A stretch of 64,000 bases of DNA from NCBI GenBank assembly GCA_033977485.1, contig CM066993.1:71402864-71466863 (forward strand). The letters are read 5' to 3'. The stretch is from Hydrangea macrophylla. Lineage: Eukaryota > Streptophyta > Magnoliopsida > Cornales > Hydrangeaceae. Below the pieces are notes generated by a model, which saw only the letters and a program-made list of their open reading frames with translations, was not told where the DNA came from and made no database searches. Made by a program: the position numbers and the translations under genes. Below, piece by piece: positions 34,846-46,689 of the stretch; the stretch's first letter is position 1, and each line of letters begins with the position of its first letter.

Positions 34846-36033
34846 AAAATTTTATGGTGAAATACTATAAAATCCCAGTTGTGATAAATTTATTTATTTT
34901 TATTAATTTTTTTTTTTGGGGGTGTCGATCAGTTGTAATATTTCATCGCCCAAAACAAGTTGTAATTTTTTCCATGTTATGTAAAAATATTGCATTCTAG
35001 TTTTCCAAGGTTTTTTTTTTTTTTTTGCAGAACTTCTTGTAAGATAAATTGGCCCTTCTTGTTCATGGTTATTTTATTTATAACATTTGCCTTAGTTTTA
35101 TTGATATAAAATAAAATAATACTAAGAATTCATGTAATTTTTGTCCCACTTCAGTTTCAGTAGTCGGCATTTGTAGGACCCTCAATCATCATATACACTA
35201 AAAATGTTTCAATTAAAATTAATTTAAAAAATAATTATATCCTTTTAAGTGATACAGCATATTTGAGGAGGGGTAAAATAAAATTGGGCTATTAGGTCAT
35301 AGAACCCTAAAAATTAAATGTGTACTAGTCAAAAATCCTAATTTTGAGATTTAAAAAAAAAAATAAAAAAAAGATAAGTTACAGCCTGATTTTGAGATTT
35401 CATATGTATAACAGATAATATTATCTATTTGCAGACAGATAATATTATCTGTTAACTTTAAACAACCATAACTTTCTCAATTCTTGAATTTTTTGAGTGA
35501 TTTTTTTTATTTCCTGTATTTTTTTTCGACATCTATGCATCGATAGTGTCAGTTTTACAAAAGAAATATATTCTTATTATATTTAACAAAAAAAAATATA
35601 ATTTTTCATATTTATTTAATTTTTTAGTTTTTTTTTTCTCAATATTTCATGGTCAATATTAATCTTGTTTAATAGATCGTATTTTGCTGATTCCAAAATG
35701 TAAAATTTATAGGAAAAAAAAGACTTGTAGAACAAAATTATAGTAATTTGAAGTTATATATTTCGGCATAAAAAAGATCTAATGAATTAAAAAAATAGTA
35801 TAAAACTTTAACAAGAATTTTATTTAAGAAGTTATGTCCAAAACTCCCAATAAAATTTTGGAGAAAATAGAAGATGCAAGTATGTTTCAGCCTTCCTATA
35901 ATATTATTATTAGACAATTCAACTAGTCCTATGGACTAATCAAACTCCCATCTGAATATTTGTAAATACATTTTTTGGCTTATCAAATAATTAGTCGCCA
36001 TAATCTTGATCTTCAAGTTATTATCACTTCTAA
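34846..36033 (+). other. Downstream flank of the MADS gene
   Basis: AT-rich with T-runs near 34900 and 35010. A short palindromic stretch with two copies of ACAGATAATATTATCT lies at 35411-35452. A recurrent ACAGATAATTTTATCTGTT-type motif also occurs in the elements near 21370, 41200 and 43380, so this may be a related palindromic element without clear ends. No polyadenylation site could be assigned. Confidence 0.4.
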
Positions 36034-36373
36034 GGCTTAGTTTGGCCCCCACATGGTGCTTCTCCTTTTTTAAAGTACAATTTAATGTTAATTCATTTGA
36101 TAACTAGTTTATGAGCTTTGCAAAAATTGAACTTAGGGCTTTTTTGAAGGGAGCTTTTAAAAGCTCTAGAATGGAGCTTTTAAAAGCTCCACACTACTCT
36201 TCAAAAAGACATCATGAAACCAAATGGCAACCTTTTAAAAGCCCAAGGTTGCCATTTGGTTTCATGATGTCTTTTTGAAGAGTAGTGTGTCACTTGTAAA
36301 AAAATTATCAAAGAACTTAGTAATAAATTTCATAAGCTCCTTTTAAAAAGCCACATGAGGGCCAAACTAAGCC
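36034..36373. mobile_element. Tourist-like MITE, GGCTTAGTTTGGCCCC family (copy 1)
   Basis: The ends GGCTTAGTTTGGCCCCCACA and the inverse ATGAGGGCCAAACTAAGCC are flanked by TAA / TTA. The centre is a perfect-looking inverted repeat around AAGGTTGCCATTTGGTTTCA. Confidence 0.85.
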
Positions 36374-36746
36374 TTAGATTGTTACGATCAGCTTCCACGG
36401 TTTATGCAATATTACAACAATCCAATAAATCCATAATATATAAAAGCAGCCTAGAAAAAGTAGCGACTGAAACAAAGTTCAGTCCCTACTTTTTTAGATC
36501 AATAGCCCTGATACACTCAAAACAGTTAGAGTAACTATTACTCTAAAATTGGACCGTTCATTGAATTGAAAAAATAATCTGGTTATGGGTCACCGGTTCA
36601 ACTGTCGGGTAGACTGAAATTAAACTGTGACATTATAATTATGTAATAAATTTATTATTAACAAATATTAAATATGTATTTTAACAATAACATAAAATTA
36701 AACATGAATATATATAAGGAGTAAATATACATATATATATATATAT

Positions 36747-36893
36747 GAGTAATTCTTTGGTGACAACTTTCATACAACTTTCATACAATCTCCTAAAAAG
36801 ATGTGTCTATCTCTCTACTGTGACTCATTCATAGGAGAGAGATAGACACATCTTTTTAAGTGGTTGTATGAAAGTTGTCACAAAAAATTACTC
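36747..36893. mobile_element. Hairpin MITE, AGATGTGTCTATCTCTCT family (copy 3)
   Basis: The inverted ends GAGTAATTCTTTGGTGACAA / TTGTCACAAAAAATTACTC have the inner AAAGATGTGTCTATCTCTCT block. It is flanked by AT microsatellite on both sides, which hides any target duplication. Confidence 0.85.

Positions 36894-36938
<45 letters not shown>
36894..36938 (+). repeat. (AT)n(AG)n compound microsatellite
   Basis: A run of AT units followed by GA units directly beside the hairpin MITE. Confidence 0.9.
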
Positions 36939-36939
<1 letters not shown>

Positions 36940-37494
36940 TAGAGTCAGGCTCCAATGCGCACTGTACTTTTAAGCCTAAAATAACTATAGGTCATCCTAC
37001 TGACCCGTGCTCCGTCCAACTGACTCGCAATTTTTTTATGCTTAAAAGGCTAGTACGCTTATCCAGTGCGCTTACCCAATATACACTGAAACAGGACTCA
37101 TAGAGAGCAGTGTGCTTATGAGTGCGCATTGCAGCCGGACTTATAGATAGTAAAATCACAACTCACAAGTACTCAAACTCAATTGTTGGAAGAAACCCAA
37201 AAAAAAATTTAAAAAAAAAAAAAAAAAACAGTGTATGAGTTGTGCAGAGAATTGTGTGCAACTGGTTTTGTTTTAAAAAAGTAATATGAATGCAACTCTG
37301 CACTCTGCAGGATAAAGACTTTCAGGCGCACTTTTCTCCATTTACTAATTGACTAATTGACCCAGCAGATGCAAAACAGATAGACACAGCATTCAACACA
37401 ACAATGTGTTCCTAGAAATTACTGTAGAAAAGAAGAACTAGCAGTCCAATTGCCGTTCGAGAGAGACGCCATTCCAAGAAGGAAGACGATGTGT
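36939..37494. other. Spacer between MITEs
   Basis: It contains several GTGCGC/ACTGT motifs near 36950-37140 that look like a decayed MITE, and an A-run near 37200. No gene seen. Confidence 0.3.
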
Positions 37495-37497
37495 TTA

Positions 37498-40400
37498 GGC
37501 TTAGTTTGGCTCCCGTGGTGCTTCTCCTTTTTTAAAACTCAATTTCATGTTAATTTATTTGGTAATTAGGTTATGAGTTTTGTAAAAATTGAACTTAGGG
37601 CTTTTTTGGGGTAACTTTTAAAAGCTCTAGAATGGAACTTTTAAAAGCTCAAGGTTGCTTTTTGGTTTCATGATGTCTTTTTGAAGAGTAGTGTGTCACT
37701 TGTATAAAATTATCAAACAACTTAGGGTGCGTTTGATTGCACGGTAGAAAATGAGTTGAAAAGAAAATTTTTCCATGGAATTATTTTCCTTGGAAATTTT
37801 TTCCATGGAAATAAAATTTGGGACTGTTTGATTGCAATTATTTTCTTGCTGAAAAATCTAACATTTTCCATGAAAAATCTAGTTTTGTTGTTTGATTGTC
37901 ATTATTTTTCAGTGAAAAATGGTCATTTTTCATGGAAAATAACTTTTTTACTGTTTGATTGCATTTATTTTTCATGGAAAATGTTAATTTTTCATTGAAA
38001 ACTTGCCTTTTTTCAAGCAATTGACCTATGAATCACAAATAAACAGATTGCAAATGATACAAATTCAACCAATTGAGACAACTACTCATATCAATAGTCA
38101 ATTTCACAAACGATTATTTTAATGTACTAAAAATCAAAGTCTCATCAAAGTAAAATTATAAGTACACATCAAAGTTTCATAAAATAAAAAAAAATAAAAA
38201 ATGAAAAAGTATTCATCAAAGAAAAAAGTTTCCACAATCATTTTAATGTACTAAAAATCAAAATCAATTTGCCGGATATTTTCCAAGCTTAGGATAGACC
38301 CAATAACAAAATCATATTTCCTGGCTCGCTTGGATGTGCTTGAATGACTTGGTTATGCTTCTTCCACCTCATTTTCATCCCCTAAGGCGGCATCCACCAA
38401 ATTATTGATATCGGCTTTACTCACTTCGGGAAAATAATTCCCCATAACTGCCCAGTCTCCGGTTGGGGAATCACTGCCGCAAATAAATGGTAACCAAGTC
38501 ATAATAATGAGGACATAACTCTCCCTTCATATTTCTTGCATCCGGCTTATTCTAAAACGACATAAAAAAAATAAAATAAAATAAGAGAGAATTAAAATCA
38601 AGTTAAGTCATATAACTAACTTTAAAGGAGCCATAGAAAGTGGAAAAGCAAAGATAAACTTAAAGGCACTTTTACTAGAGATAATGCAATTACAGAAAGG
38701 CCAACCCAGCATCACCACAATGGACTGCAACCCAGCTCCCCCCCACCCCCTCACCAAAAATAGATTCTAAGAATTCAAATTATTTGGCTGCATCTCAGTA
38801 TAGGCCTTTAGACATTTCCCAATGTCTGTTTCTCAACTCCCACTGCAACTATGCACTAACACATCCTATTCTATATTGGAACCTGAAACTCTTCTACAAC
38901 ATTTAAAAGTTTCCACATGCAGAATCATGTTGCACTCTTGCAAATACCAATGACAAATGCTTAGCAAGTACCAATGACATGCTTAGAAAAAACCCCAGTA
39001 GCATAGCAAGATTCGTATAAGCAAAACATATGGACATATAACATGGAACAAGAAAAAATTAGTATAACCAAAATTAACAAGAAGAAGTCTATATAAAAAA
39101 AAAAAAGAAAAAAAGAACAAGTGATTCAATTACAAGAACAGTTTATGACTGCTACAACTTTATATGATAATTAATAGATCATAAACTTGATCAAATACTT
39201 GTAATTATAGAAAGAGACTGTATTGGGTAATTTTTAACACCATATTCAACGAAAGAGAGACAGTCCTTATTTACCATCTTAGTTGTAATATTGATCTCCA
39301 ACGAACGAGGTTGGATGGCAGAAGCAGCATTGCCAACCAAGCAGGAAGCTTAGGATCAGTTGATCTGAAACAAAGTTAATTCATGAGTCAAAAATATACA
39401 TAGATATACATACTGAATTGACTAGGAATTCAAGTACAGTAGGCAAGAGAATTACTACAAGGAAGGTCCCTGCATCCCAGTACTATGTGATTCTGTTGGA
39501 GACCGGCATAAGAGACATAGAAGGCTAATGCTGGTGTAGAGACAATGGGCATGGAAGGTTGGTGGCTTGCATAAATATTAAGGTGAAAGATTACGTCCAT
39601 GATGACCCAAACAAAGCTCCTAATTAACAATATAATAATAATAATAAAAATAGTGGGGACCCAATCAAATTTATAATAAAATCCAGTTTATCAAATATTT
39701 ATAATAAGCTAGAGCAGCTTATTAAGATTCAGAAGTCGTAGCTCACTCTCTTTCAAATGCAATACCAAATGTGCATTTTTGAGTTCTCACAAATGAAAAT
39801 AAAAATAGTTGTGTTTGGAAATCTATAGAAGGATCAAAATTTTGTTTGAAAACTATATGAATGCAAAGTACTATAATTATATGTGTACAAATCATCCTGC
39901 AAGTCTTCTAGTAGTTGTAAATTGAGTTATTGTATGTGTACAAATCATATAGGCGAAAGAGGTAATGAGAGTGACCTCATGACAACATCACTGAACTTCC
40001 AAATTTTAGCTCAATATGAATTCAATTGAAGGCATTTGTCAAGTCAATATTTGGATTCCAAAGCTAAAGTTCCATCTCAAAATTCAGTGAGATTGGTCTC
40101 TGTACATAATCTAATTAAACATTCATTATTTCTCCTTCTACTAATTCTGACTCGTATGATTTATTTTCTTCAACTAATGATTTGTACAACACCAAAAAAG
40201 TGAATTGATAGATCCCTTTGAATCAAATTAAAACAGTTTGAAAAATGTTTTCATCAAATTGAAATGAACAAATTCAAAACCCTAGCTCTATATGTCAAAA
40301 TCTGTATCTGCATATGAATATGTATGCTTTCGATTTATATACATATACAGATTTTGAATCTTTATATTACATATACAGATTCAAATGAATCTGTATGTAT

Positions 40401-41060
40401 ACATATTTCAAAATCAAAAAGGTCCATAGAAGATCGAGATCCAACGCAATTCAGTACAAAATCAAGCAAAAATGACCAGTTCAATGAACATTATAAGAAA
40501 TTCACACATAGATTGAAGAAATACGAAGCTCAGTATGAAACTTAACCATACCTTCTTTGGAGTTCTGAGTTTGTGGCTTGAGATTGATCAACACCACAAA
40601 TATTGTATGAGTTTGTGGCTTCAATGGTGGGCGGTTCGAGAAATAGTAGAGAGAGAGTCTGGTTCGAGAGAGATCGAGAGAGAGAGTACCATCTATGTAT
40701 ATGTATGTGTATATGTATATGAGAGAGAGAGAGAGTACCTTGGAGGCAGAGGGAGGCAGTCGATCGAATCGAGAGAGAAGTCACTGGAATTCACGATCGT
40801 GGCTTCTCAAAATTTTCCATGGAAATCATTTTTTAGGGGAGGAGCAGGATTTTATTTTCCTCGAAAATGAGGAAAAAGAGGGTCACGTGACCCTTTTGGG
40901 GAAAACTTTTTTATGGAAAAATTAGGTAATCAAACACTACAAAAATTGAAAAATTAGTGTGGAAAATGTTTTCTATGGAAAAAAAAGCATATCAAACGCA
41001 CCCTTAGTAATAAATTTCATAAGCTCCTTTTAAAAAGCCACATGGGGGCCAAACTAAGCC
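37498..41060. mobile_element. Tourist-like MITE, GGCTTAG family (copy 2), split by a larger element
   Basis: The left part (37498-37724) starts GGCTTAGTTTGGCTCCCG; the right part (41004-41060) ends GGGGGCCAAACTAAGCC. TTA flanks both outer ends (37495-37497, 41061-41063). Removing 37725-41003 restores one MITE matching copy 1. Confidence 0.88.
37725..41003. mobile_element. 3.3-kb non-autonomous Harbinger-like element
   Basis: The ends GGGTGCGTTTGATTGCACG and the inverse ATATCAAACGCACCC are flanked by TTA on both sides (37722-37724, 41004-41006). Subterminal regions hold repeated TTTTCCATGGAAA-like and ATGGAAAAT motifs in both orientations. No transposase DDE region was recognised. A minus-strand stretch at about 38357-38530 reads as an uninterrupted peptide (including PTGDWAVMGNYFPEVSKAD) ending in acidic residues; I do not recognise it, but it could be a remnant of the element's accessory ORF or of a captured gene. 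GA-rich repeats lie near 40650-40730. Confidence 0.85.
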
Positions 41061-41316
41061 TTAGTGTTCTCAGCTTCTCACAAACTGGGTTTTAAGCACC
41101 GGTCGGTTACACAAAGCCGTGACCGGCCAGAGGTTCAGGCTCAGAGGATTCAAGTCATGTAGTCAACTAGGGAAAATTATTTGAGAAAATTATCATCATT
41201 AATGCAAAACAGATCATTTTTATATATTTGTAGACAGATAACATATAATATTGTCTGTTTGTAGACAGATAAAATCTCGAAATAAGGTTACAAATTATAT
41301 TTTTAGAAACATATTG
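41061..41316. other. Spacer right of the Tourist MITE
   Basis: It includes two GTAGACAGATAA motifs (41231, 41257) belonging to the recurrent ACAGATAA-type repeat. Similar text in inverted orientation near 43375-43410 suggests outer arms of a larger element around the captured gene fragments. Confidence 0.35.
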
Positions 41317-41779
41317 TTTAGTCCCTTATTTTGGGGGTTTAGTACAATTAGTTCTGCTAAATATGGTACTCTTAAAATTAATCCCTTATTTGGGGTGTAG
41401 TTTAATAATTAGTCATTTCCCTAAATTTTGTATTATTTTTATTACCTTTATACTCTTTATGTATTTTATATAGAAACTGTTGGATTTGTTTTTATTTATA
41501 GTTATTATATATATTGTGCTGAAAAATGCGGAGTTATGCAGTTATGGTTCCCTTAAATTAAGGTAGTGGATTGTGTGTGATTTAAATGGGGTGTTTAAAC
41601 TGAAAAAGGGTCAGAGATATAATCATATTTCAAAATATTATGGATTCTTGAATTTCATATTTGTTCACTATGCATCCAAAAATCTCAGTGATTGCTCTTT
41701 CGTAAACACTAGTAGTAAGTTTGTGTTGAAAATACGAAATTGTACATTTGTGTTTCTAAGATCGATAGCTATACCATCT

Positions 41780-42503
41780 GTGAGAAATTTCTCACGCATT
41801 ATGAGTAGCTTGTTTTTTATAGTGATCATGTGTGAAAAATTTCTTACTATTCATAGAAAAATTTTGTATATAGAAAAAAATTTGAATCTGGTTTATTTTT
41901 AGTAATTGTATATTATACCAGAAGTGGATGAGTTGTGTAGTTATGGACTCCTAAAATCAAGGAAGTTGATTGTGTATGCTTTAAATAGGTGTTTTAATAG
42001 AAATATATGTAGATATTGGTTAAGGATCTAACCATGATTCAAAATATTTTGGATTCTAGAAAATTTCATCCCTGTTTATATAACTGTACAGGCAAGTATG
42101 TGATAAATTTGTCACTAAAATATATGTGTGTGCTATGTTTGAATTTCTTTTATTTTTAGCTCGTTATAATTGTACTGGCAAGTTTGTGATAAATTTGTCA
42201 CTGATATTCACTAGTGTGCCAAATCAATTGCGATGGTGACAAATTTATCACTCACTTGTTAACATGTGAGTTTTTGTGAAGAAGTGTGTTGTATATTGTA
42301 TTGATATGTTAGTGTGACAAATATCAGAAGCTAGAATTTTCCACTTTTTATACATACTCAACCATTCACACAAAGAGTAGATCCGAAATTTTAATACAAA
42401 CTTAACCATAACAATTGTTGCGTCACGAGTTCAAGTACAGATTTTTGGTGAGAAATTTCTCACATTTTTAGGAGCGACAAACTTTTGGTGAGAAATTTCT
42501 CAC
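41780..42503. repeat. Six dispersed 16-bp palindromes of two types
   Basis: GTGAGAAATTTCTCAC occurs at 41780, 42448 and 42488. GTGATAAATTTGTCAC occurs at 42100 and 42186, and in reverse orientation (GTGACAAATTTATCAC) at 42236. They may be subterminal binding-site repeats of the surrounding transposon. Confidence 0.9.
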
Positions 42504-42544
42504 TTAAATTAGAAATGAAAAAAAAAACACAATTTTTTACACCA

Positions 42545-42687
42545 GGCGATGAGCTTCTTCAATGAACGAGCAAAAGTTTCTTGAAATTCGGAGGCAAATC
42601 GCTCTGCTTCTCTTCGGTGAACTTTGCTATCGCGTATTGGCTCGATTTTGTCCTCTCCTTCAGTGACACAATCGCCTCCTTGATCAT
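42545..42687 (-). pseudogene. Captured fragment of a histone H1-type (H15) globular domain
   Basis: The minus-strand frame from 42687 reads MIKEAIVSLKERTKSSQYAI and then AKFTEEKQSDLPPNFKKLLL. This is the plant linker-histone winged-helix pattern (MIxEAI-LKERxGSSxYAIAKFIEEK-LPxNFRKLLLxxLKKL). One missing base after LLLV shifts the frame, but the following KKLIA-like residues remain readable in the next frame. The first codon directly follows AACATTAG, an acceptor-like context, suggesting an exon start. Linker histone binds nucleosome entry/exit DNA; this fragment cannot. Confidence 0.75.
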
Positions 42688-42875
42688 CTAATGTTTCACA
42701 TAACTAATTTAGAAACAAATTAAAATTTCACATTCACAGAAAACGTATACATACAGTTATATACATATACATAGAAGTATATACATTAATATATCACCTC
42801 ATCGTGTGGAAGATGAGCCCTAGACTGTATGTATGTGTATCAGTGTATATATACTGTAGATGATGAGAATCGAAC

Positions 42876-43002
42876 CCTCGAACTCGTCTTGAACCTCCTG
42901 CAACTTTTCGATGGAAAGAACAAGATCTCTGTCAATGAGATCGGAATCTTTCTCATTGGGTCTCTCGGCGGCCTTGGATTTCTTTCCACGGTCAGCGACA
43001 AT
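42876..43002 (-). pseudogene. Captured exon 1 of a NAP1-related (SET-type) histone chaperone gene
   Basis: The minus-strand frame from 43002 reads VADRGKKSKAAE, then IDRDLVLSIEKLQEVQDEF. This is the N-terminus of plant NRP1/NRP2 proteins, including the start of the dimerisation helix. The expected start ATG is ATT here. The similarity stops at a GG|GTTCG donor-like junction (42876), so genomic DNA was copied. Upstream on the same strand is a CT/GA-rich tract like a 5' leader (43019-43076). The histone H1 fragment follows in the same orientation about 190 bases downstream. Confidence 0.75.
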
Positions 43003-43027
43003 CTTTGGAAACCATAGCTCTGTGGTC

Positions 43028-43036
43028 TCGAGAGAG

Positions 43037-43076
<40 letters not shown>
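43028..43076. repeat. (GA)n microsatellite beside the captured NRP exon
   Basis: Over twenty GA units with one interruption (GAGATCGAGAG), read as CT-rich on the strand of the captured exon. Confidence 0.9.
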
Positions 43077-43080
<4 letters not shown>

Positions 43081-43240
43081 AGGAATTTGTGAGATTTGTC
43101 ATATATATATAATATACATATATCTAAAATATAGGGGTATTTTGGTCATTAAAATAAGTGAGGGACTAATTCTTATATTGTGTTACACTAGGGACCAATT
43201 TCTAAAAGGTGGCTATAATGGGCTATATATTAAGTATCCC

Positions 43241-44829
43241 TTATATTTTTTGTAAAATTTTTAATTCCAATGCATAGATCTCGAAAAAATACCTGAAATA
43301 CAAAAATAAATTAAAAAAATATCCAAAAAACAAAAAAATGAGAAAATTATGGTTATTTTCGTCAATATTATATGTCAGTCAACAGGTAATCTTGTCTATT
43401 TTGACAGATAAAAATGAAAAATGAGGTTCTAAATTACTTTTTGACTAGATCTCTAACAAATATATGAAATCCAACAAAAAATCACCCAAAAAGACTAACA
43501 AATGAGTAAGTTATGGTTAAGGGTGTAAGAATAAACTGCAAACTGAAAACTGACCAATTGGATCCGAAAATCGATCAGTCAGTTTCCTAAATGTATGTAC
43601 AAGCTAAAACCAACCGACCGACCGACCGATTTACACCCCTATTGATCGGTTTTCAAACACCAAAAAAAATGTACGACCGACCCTATTTACATCGCTAGTT
43701 ATGGTGGTCTAAAGTTGATAGATAATATTACGTTGATCATTTTTAATGTGAGGAACATGGGTAAAAATGTCCAAAAATTAAAAACAATGGGCTTTTTACT
43801 GAATACGAAAAGTGGCAAGGGGCTTATTAACAAATGATTAAATCGCATGGGTTTTTTTTGGTGATTAAACTCTAATAGAGGGTGCTTTGACCAATTATCC
43901 CTAATATAATCAATTTAGCATTTCTTTCTAAATTGAGTTTTGGCTAAACAATATTTCAGTACCTTATAGTTTTAGCAAAATTTTATTTTGGGCCTTGTAT
44001 TTTCAAATCCATCATATTGGTCTCTCATGGTGCAAAAAATTTCACTTTGGACCATATATTTTTCAACGTTATTGGTACCAAGTTAACACGATTTTGAAAC
44101 TTGAAGAACCAAAATATTGTATTTAAAAATACAAGAACTAACATGAAATTCATAATAATCAATTTGGCATTTCCGTCTAAATCAACTTTTTTCAATATTT
44201 CTCTAACATACTGCAACCAAGTTTAAATTCGTATGTCGGATTTCATTTATCTTATCAAACTAACAAAATCACACTTAGTTGACTAGAATAGATTATTGGG
44301 CAAATACGCAAACATTTCAGAAAATGAAATCCATCTCCACCCGATATGCCATATCCAAGGTGGCACTTCCAACATTAATATTTGGTTGTTTTAAGGCCTC
44401 TTACCGAAATGTCAAAATTGCACTTGGCAAATGACATATCCTTACTCATATGTCAAAAATGGCATACCAAAAGTTGATATGTCTTTCCATCAAAAAAAAA
44501 AAAAGTTGATATGTCATTTGCACTTTTTTCATTAAAAAATTCTTAGATTGCTTTGTCAAGTTAAATTTAAGCTCTAACTTAATCAATTAAACGAGTAAAA
44601 AATATACAAATCATAAAATAATTAATTTGACAAATAGAGTGGAGTTGAGCTATGTCAATTTCTCAAATGCCAATTTACCACATAAGCCATCAATTTTTTT
44701 TTTTTGAAATATGAGAATTTGGCATTTAGATTAATGGAGATACTCTGAAGCTCTTCGGTTGTACTTTTCTAGAAGCGTCAAAATTCAGCTCAATTTAAAC
44801 GGGCAAACACATTCCAGAGGAATCATCGA
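43241..44829. other. AT-rich stretch of decayed repeat remnants
   Basis: It contains an ACAGATAA-type palindrome remnant (43380-43410), a short run of CGACCGACCGACCG (43613-43629) inside a decayed element with GGGTGTAAG / TTACACCC ends (43526-43640), and text near 43945-44100 resembling the GGCTAAAAAACA element family. No gene seen. Confidence 0.4.
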
Positions 44830-45587
44830 GGCTCTGTTTGGTTCATAGATTTGGTATGAGAAAGGAAAAGGGAAAGGAAAATAAGAAGGAAAGTTAATTT
44901 CTTCGTGTTTTCCCTTGTGGTTTCCTTCATACCACAATGTAATATAAAATTAAAAATTTTAAAAATATTCTAGCAATATGTATATAAAGGAAGGGAAATA
45001 ACACACAACATTCAAAATTTTCAGGTTATTTCTCAACGAATTATCTTTTTTATCCTATTTTTCTCATCGTTTTCCTCTGTCACACCCGTTCCAGGAATTT
45101 ATAATTTTATCATGCATATTTGTAATTTGGGAGTTTATCAATGTTAGTTGATAATGGTGATGAGGTTGACTGTGAGTCAACGGTAAGGTGTCAGTGAGGA
45201 CACGGGAACATGATAGTTCATATGGCATGAGCATGAGTAAATGACATTTATATGATTTAAATGTTATTTGACTTATATGGTATTTTGTGAATAGTAATTA
45301 TACCTGTGTAGTATAATTCTGGTATTTGGATACTTTAGTATATCATTTTGAGAACTGTGGTGAGAACGTGAGTGATACGTTAATTAAAAGAGGTAGGTTG
45401 TGTAGAGATTCAACAGAATATAGTTTTCGGACGTTATTTTGGACCCAAACGAAACTTAGTCGAAAACTTTTGAAATTTATAGTTTTCACTCGTAAAGTTA
45501 TAAAATGGACGTGTGCGAAGTTTCATGGGTTAATTAGAAGTTTTGAGAAACTTGCGGGGAGGTAAACGTAATTCCCAGAAAGTTTGC

Positions 45588-45595
45588 TATATATA
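45588..45595 (+). promoter_or_regulatory. Candidate TATA box of solo LTR 2
   Basis: TATATATA, 510 bases into the LTR, the same distance as in solo LTR 1. Confidence 0.5.
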
Positions 45596-46689
45596 GATGA
45601 GGATGAGATTTCATTCTCATCCAAACTCACAAATATCTAGAGAGAGGAGAGAGAAGGGAGATTTGGAGCCAACGGGCTTTGCGACGCCGATCGACGACCG
45701 TTCGTCCGTCAGATTTTCTCCAGATTTCATATTTGAACTCGTGGAGCTAAGATCTTCGTTTTGATACTACTTAGGCCGTGTTTGGCCAAGTTTTGTAAAA
45801 ATCTTAATTTTAGACTTTTGGAAAAAACAGGTATAAACTTGTAGGAATTTTCTCAAATTCGGAATCCGACGATTAATTAGCCTTCTAGTCGATCCTTCAA
45901 AGTTTGGGGGAAATCGCACGAGGTATGAAGTTCTAACTTGTGAAATATAGATAAATACATGTTTTATATTTCGACGACGAAATTGAGATCCGGGCAAAAT
46001 CCATGTGTTAATTGTAGGCCCGTTAATTATGCACGCGCTAAATTGTGAAAAGCATGTCTAAATTTACGCGAGCACGTTAAGTTGTCTATGTGGGTCAAAG
46101 GGGAGTCTTATACAAATTCATGCCGGAGTAAGCTTCTCGATGTTTGAGAATTTGAGTAGCGACGGCTACTGTGCATGGTTGTAGGCTTGGACTTGCCATG
46201 GCACTTGTGGGGATGTAATGGTTGTAGGCTTGGACTTGCCATTGACATCGCGGTTTAAGGCTTGGACTTGCCGCTACTGGATGAATGCGTATTTTTCTCC
46301 CTAGAGACTATTGATATGATTTATGAGATGAAAGCATGCTTTGTTATATATTGCATATGTTAGACTTGTACGCTCAGCATATAGCTGAGCAGTGGAGATG
46401 TACTCCATTGCAGGTAAGAAGAAAGACAAGAAGAACCGCGATGAGTGAGGCCGATGAACTCCGGGGGAATCACTTGTTTATATTTTTGTTTCTATTTCCT
46501 AAACTTGTGTAAGGATTGGGAATTTGTAATATGTTGTAAGAAATCTTTAGATTAGTTCTTTAGTATTGTAATCATGTATTTGAACGTCTGTGGTTAAGTT
46601 TTAATGTTGTATTTTTAGTTATGGTTGTGATTGTGGTTGGTGTGAAGAAGGTTGAGTTGTTATATTCATTGCAGGCTGCCCAGCAGAGG

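Larger units (their letters stand above)
41317..43240. mobile_element. Probable transposon carrying chimeric gene fragments
   Basis: Loose inverted similarity joins the left stretch (TTTAGTCCCTTATTTTGGGG, repeated near 41370) and the right stretch (AAAATAAGTGAGGGACTAAT near 43159). Inside are six 16-base palindromes and fragments of two chromatin genes in one orientation. Exact ends and target duplication were not found, so the superfamily is open (MULE or CACTA are both possible). Confidence 0.5.

Noticed and set aside
36894..36938. AT/GA microsatellite as target duplication of the neighbouring MITE
   Set aside because: Simple repeat on both sides makes the duplication untestable.
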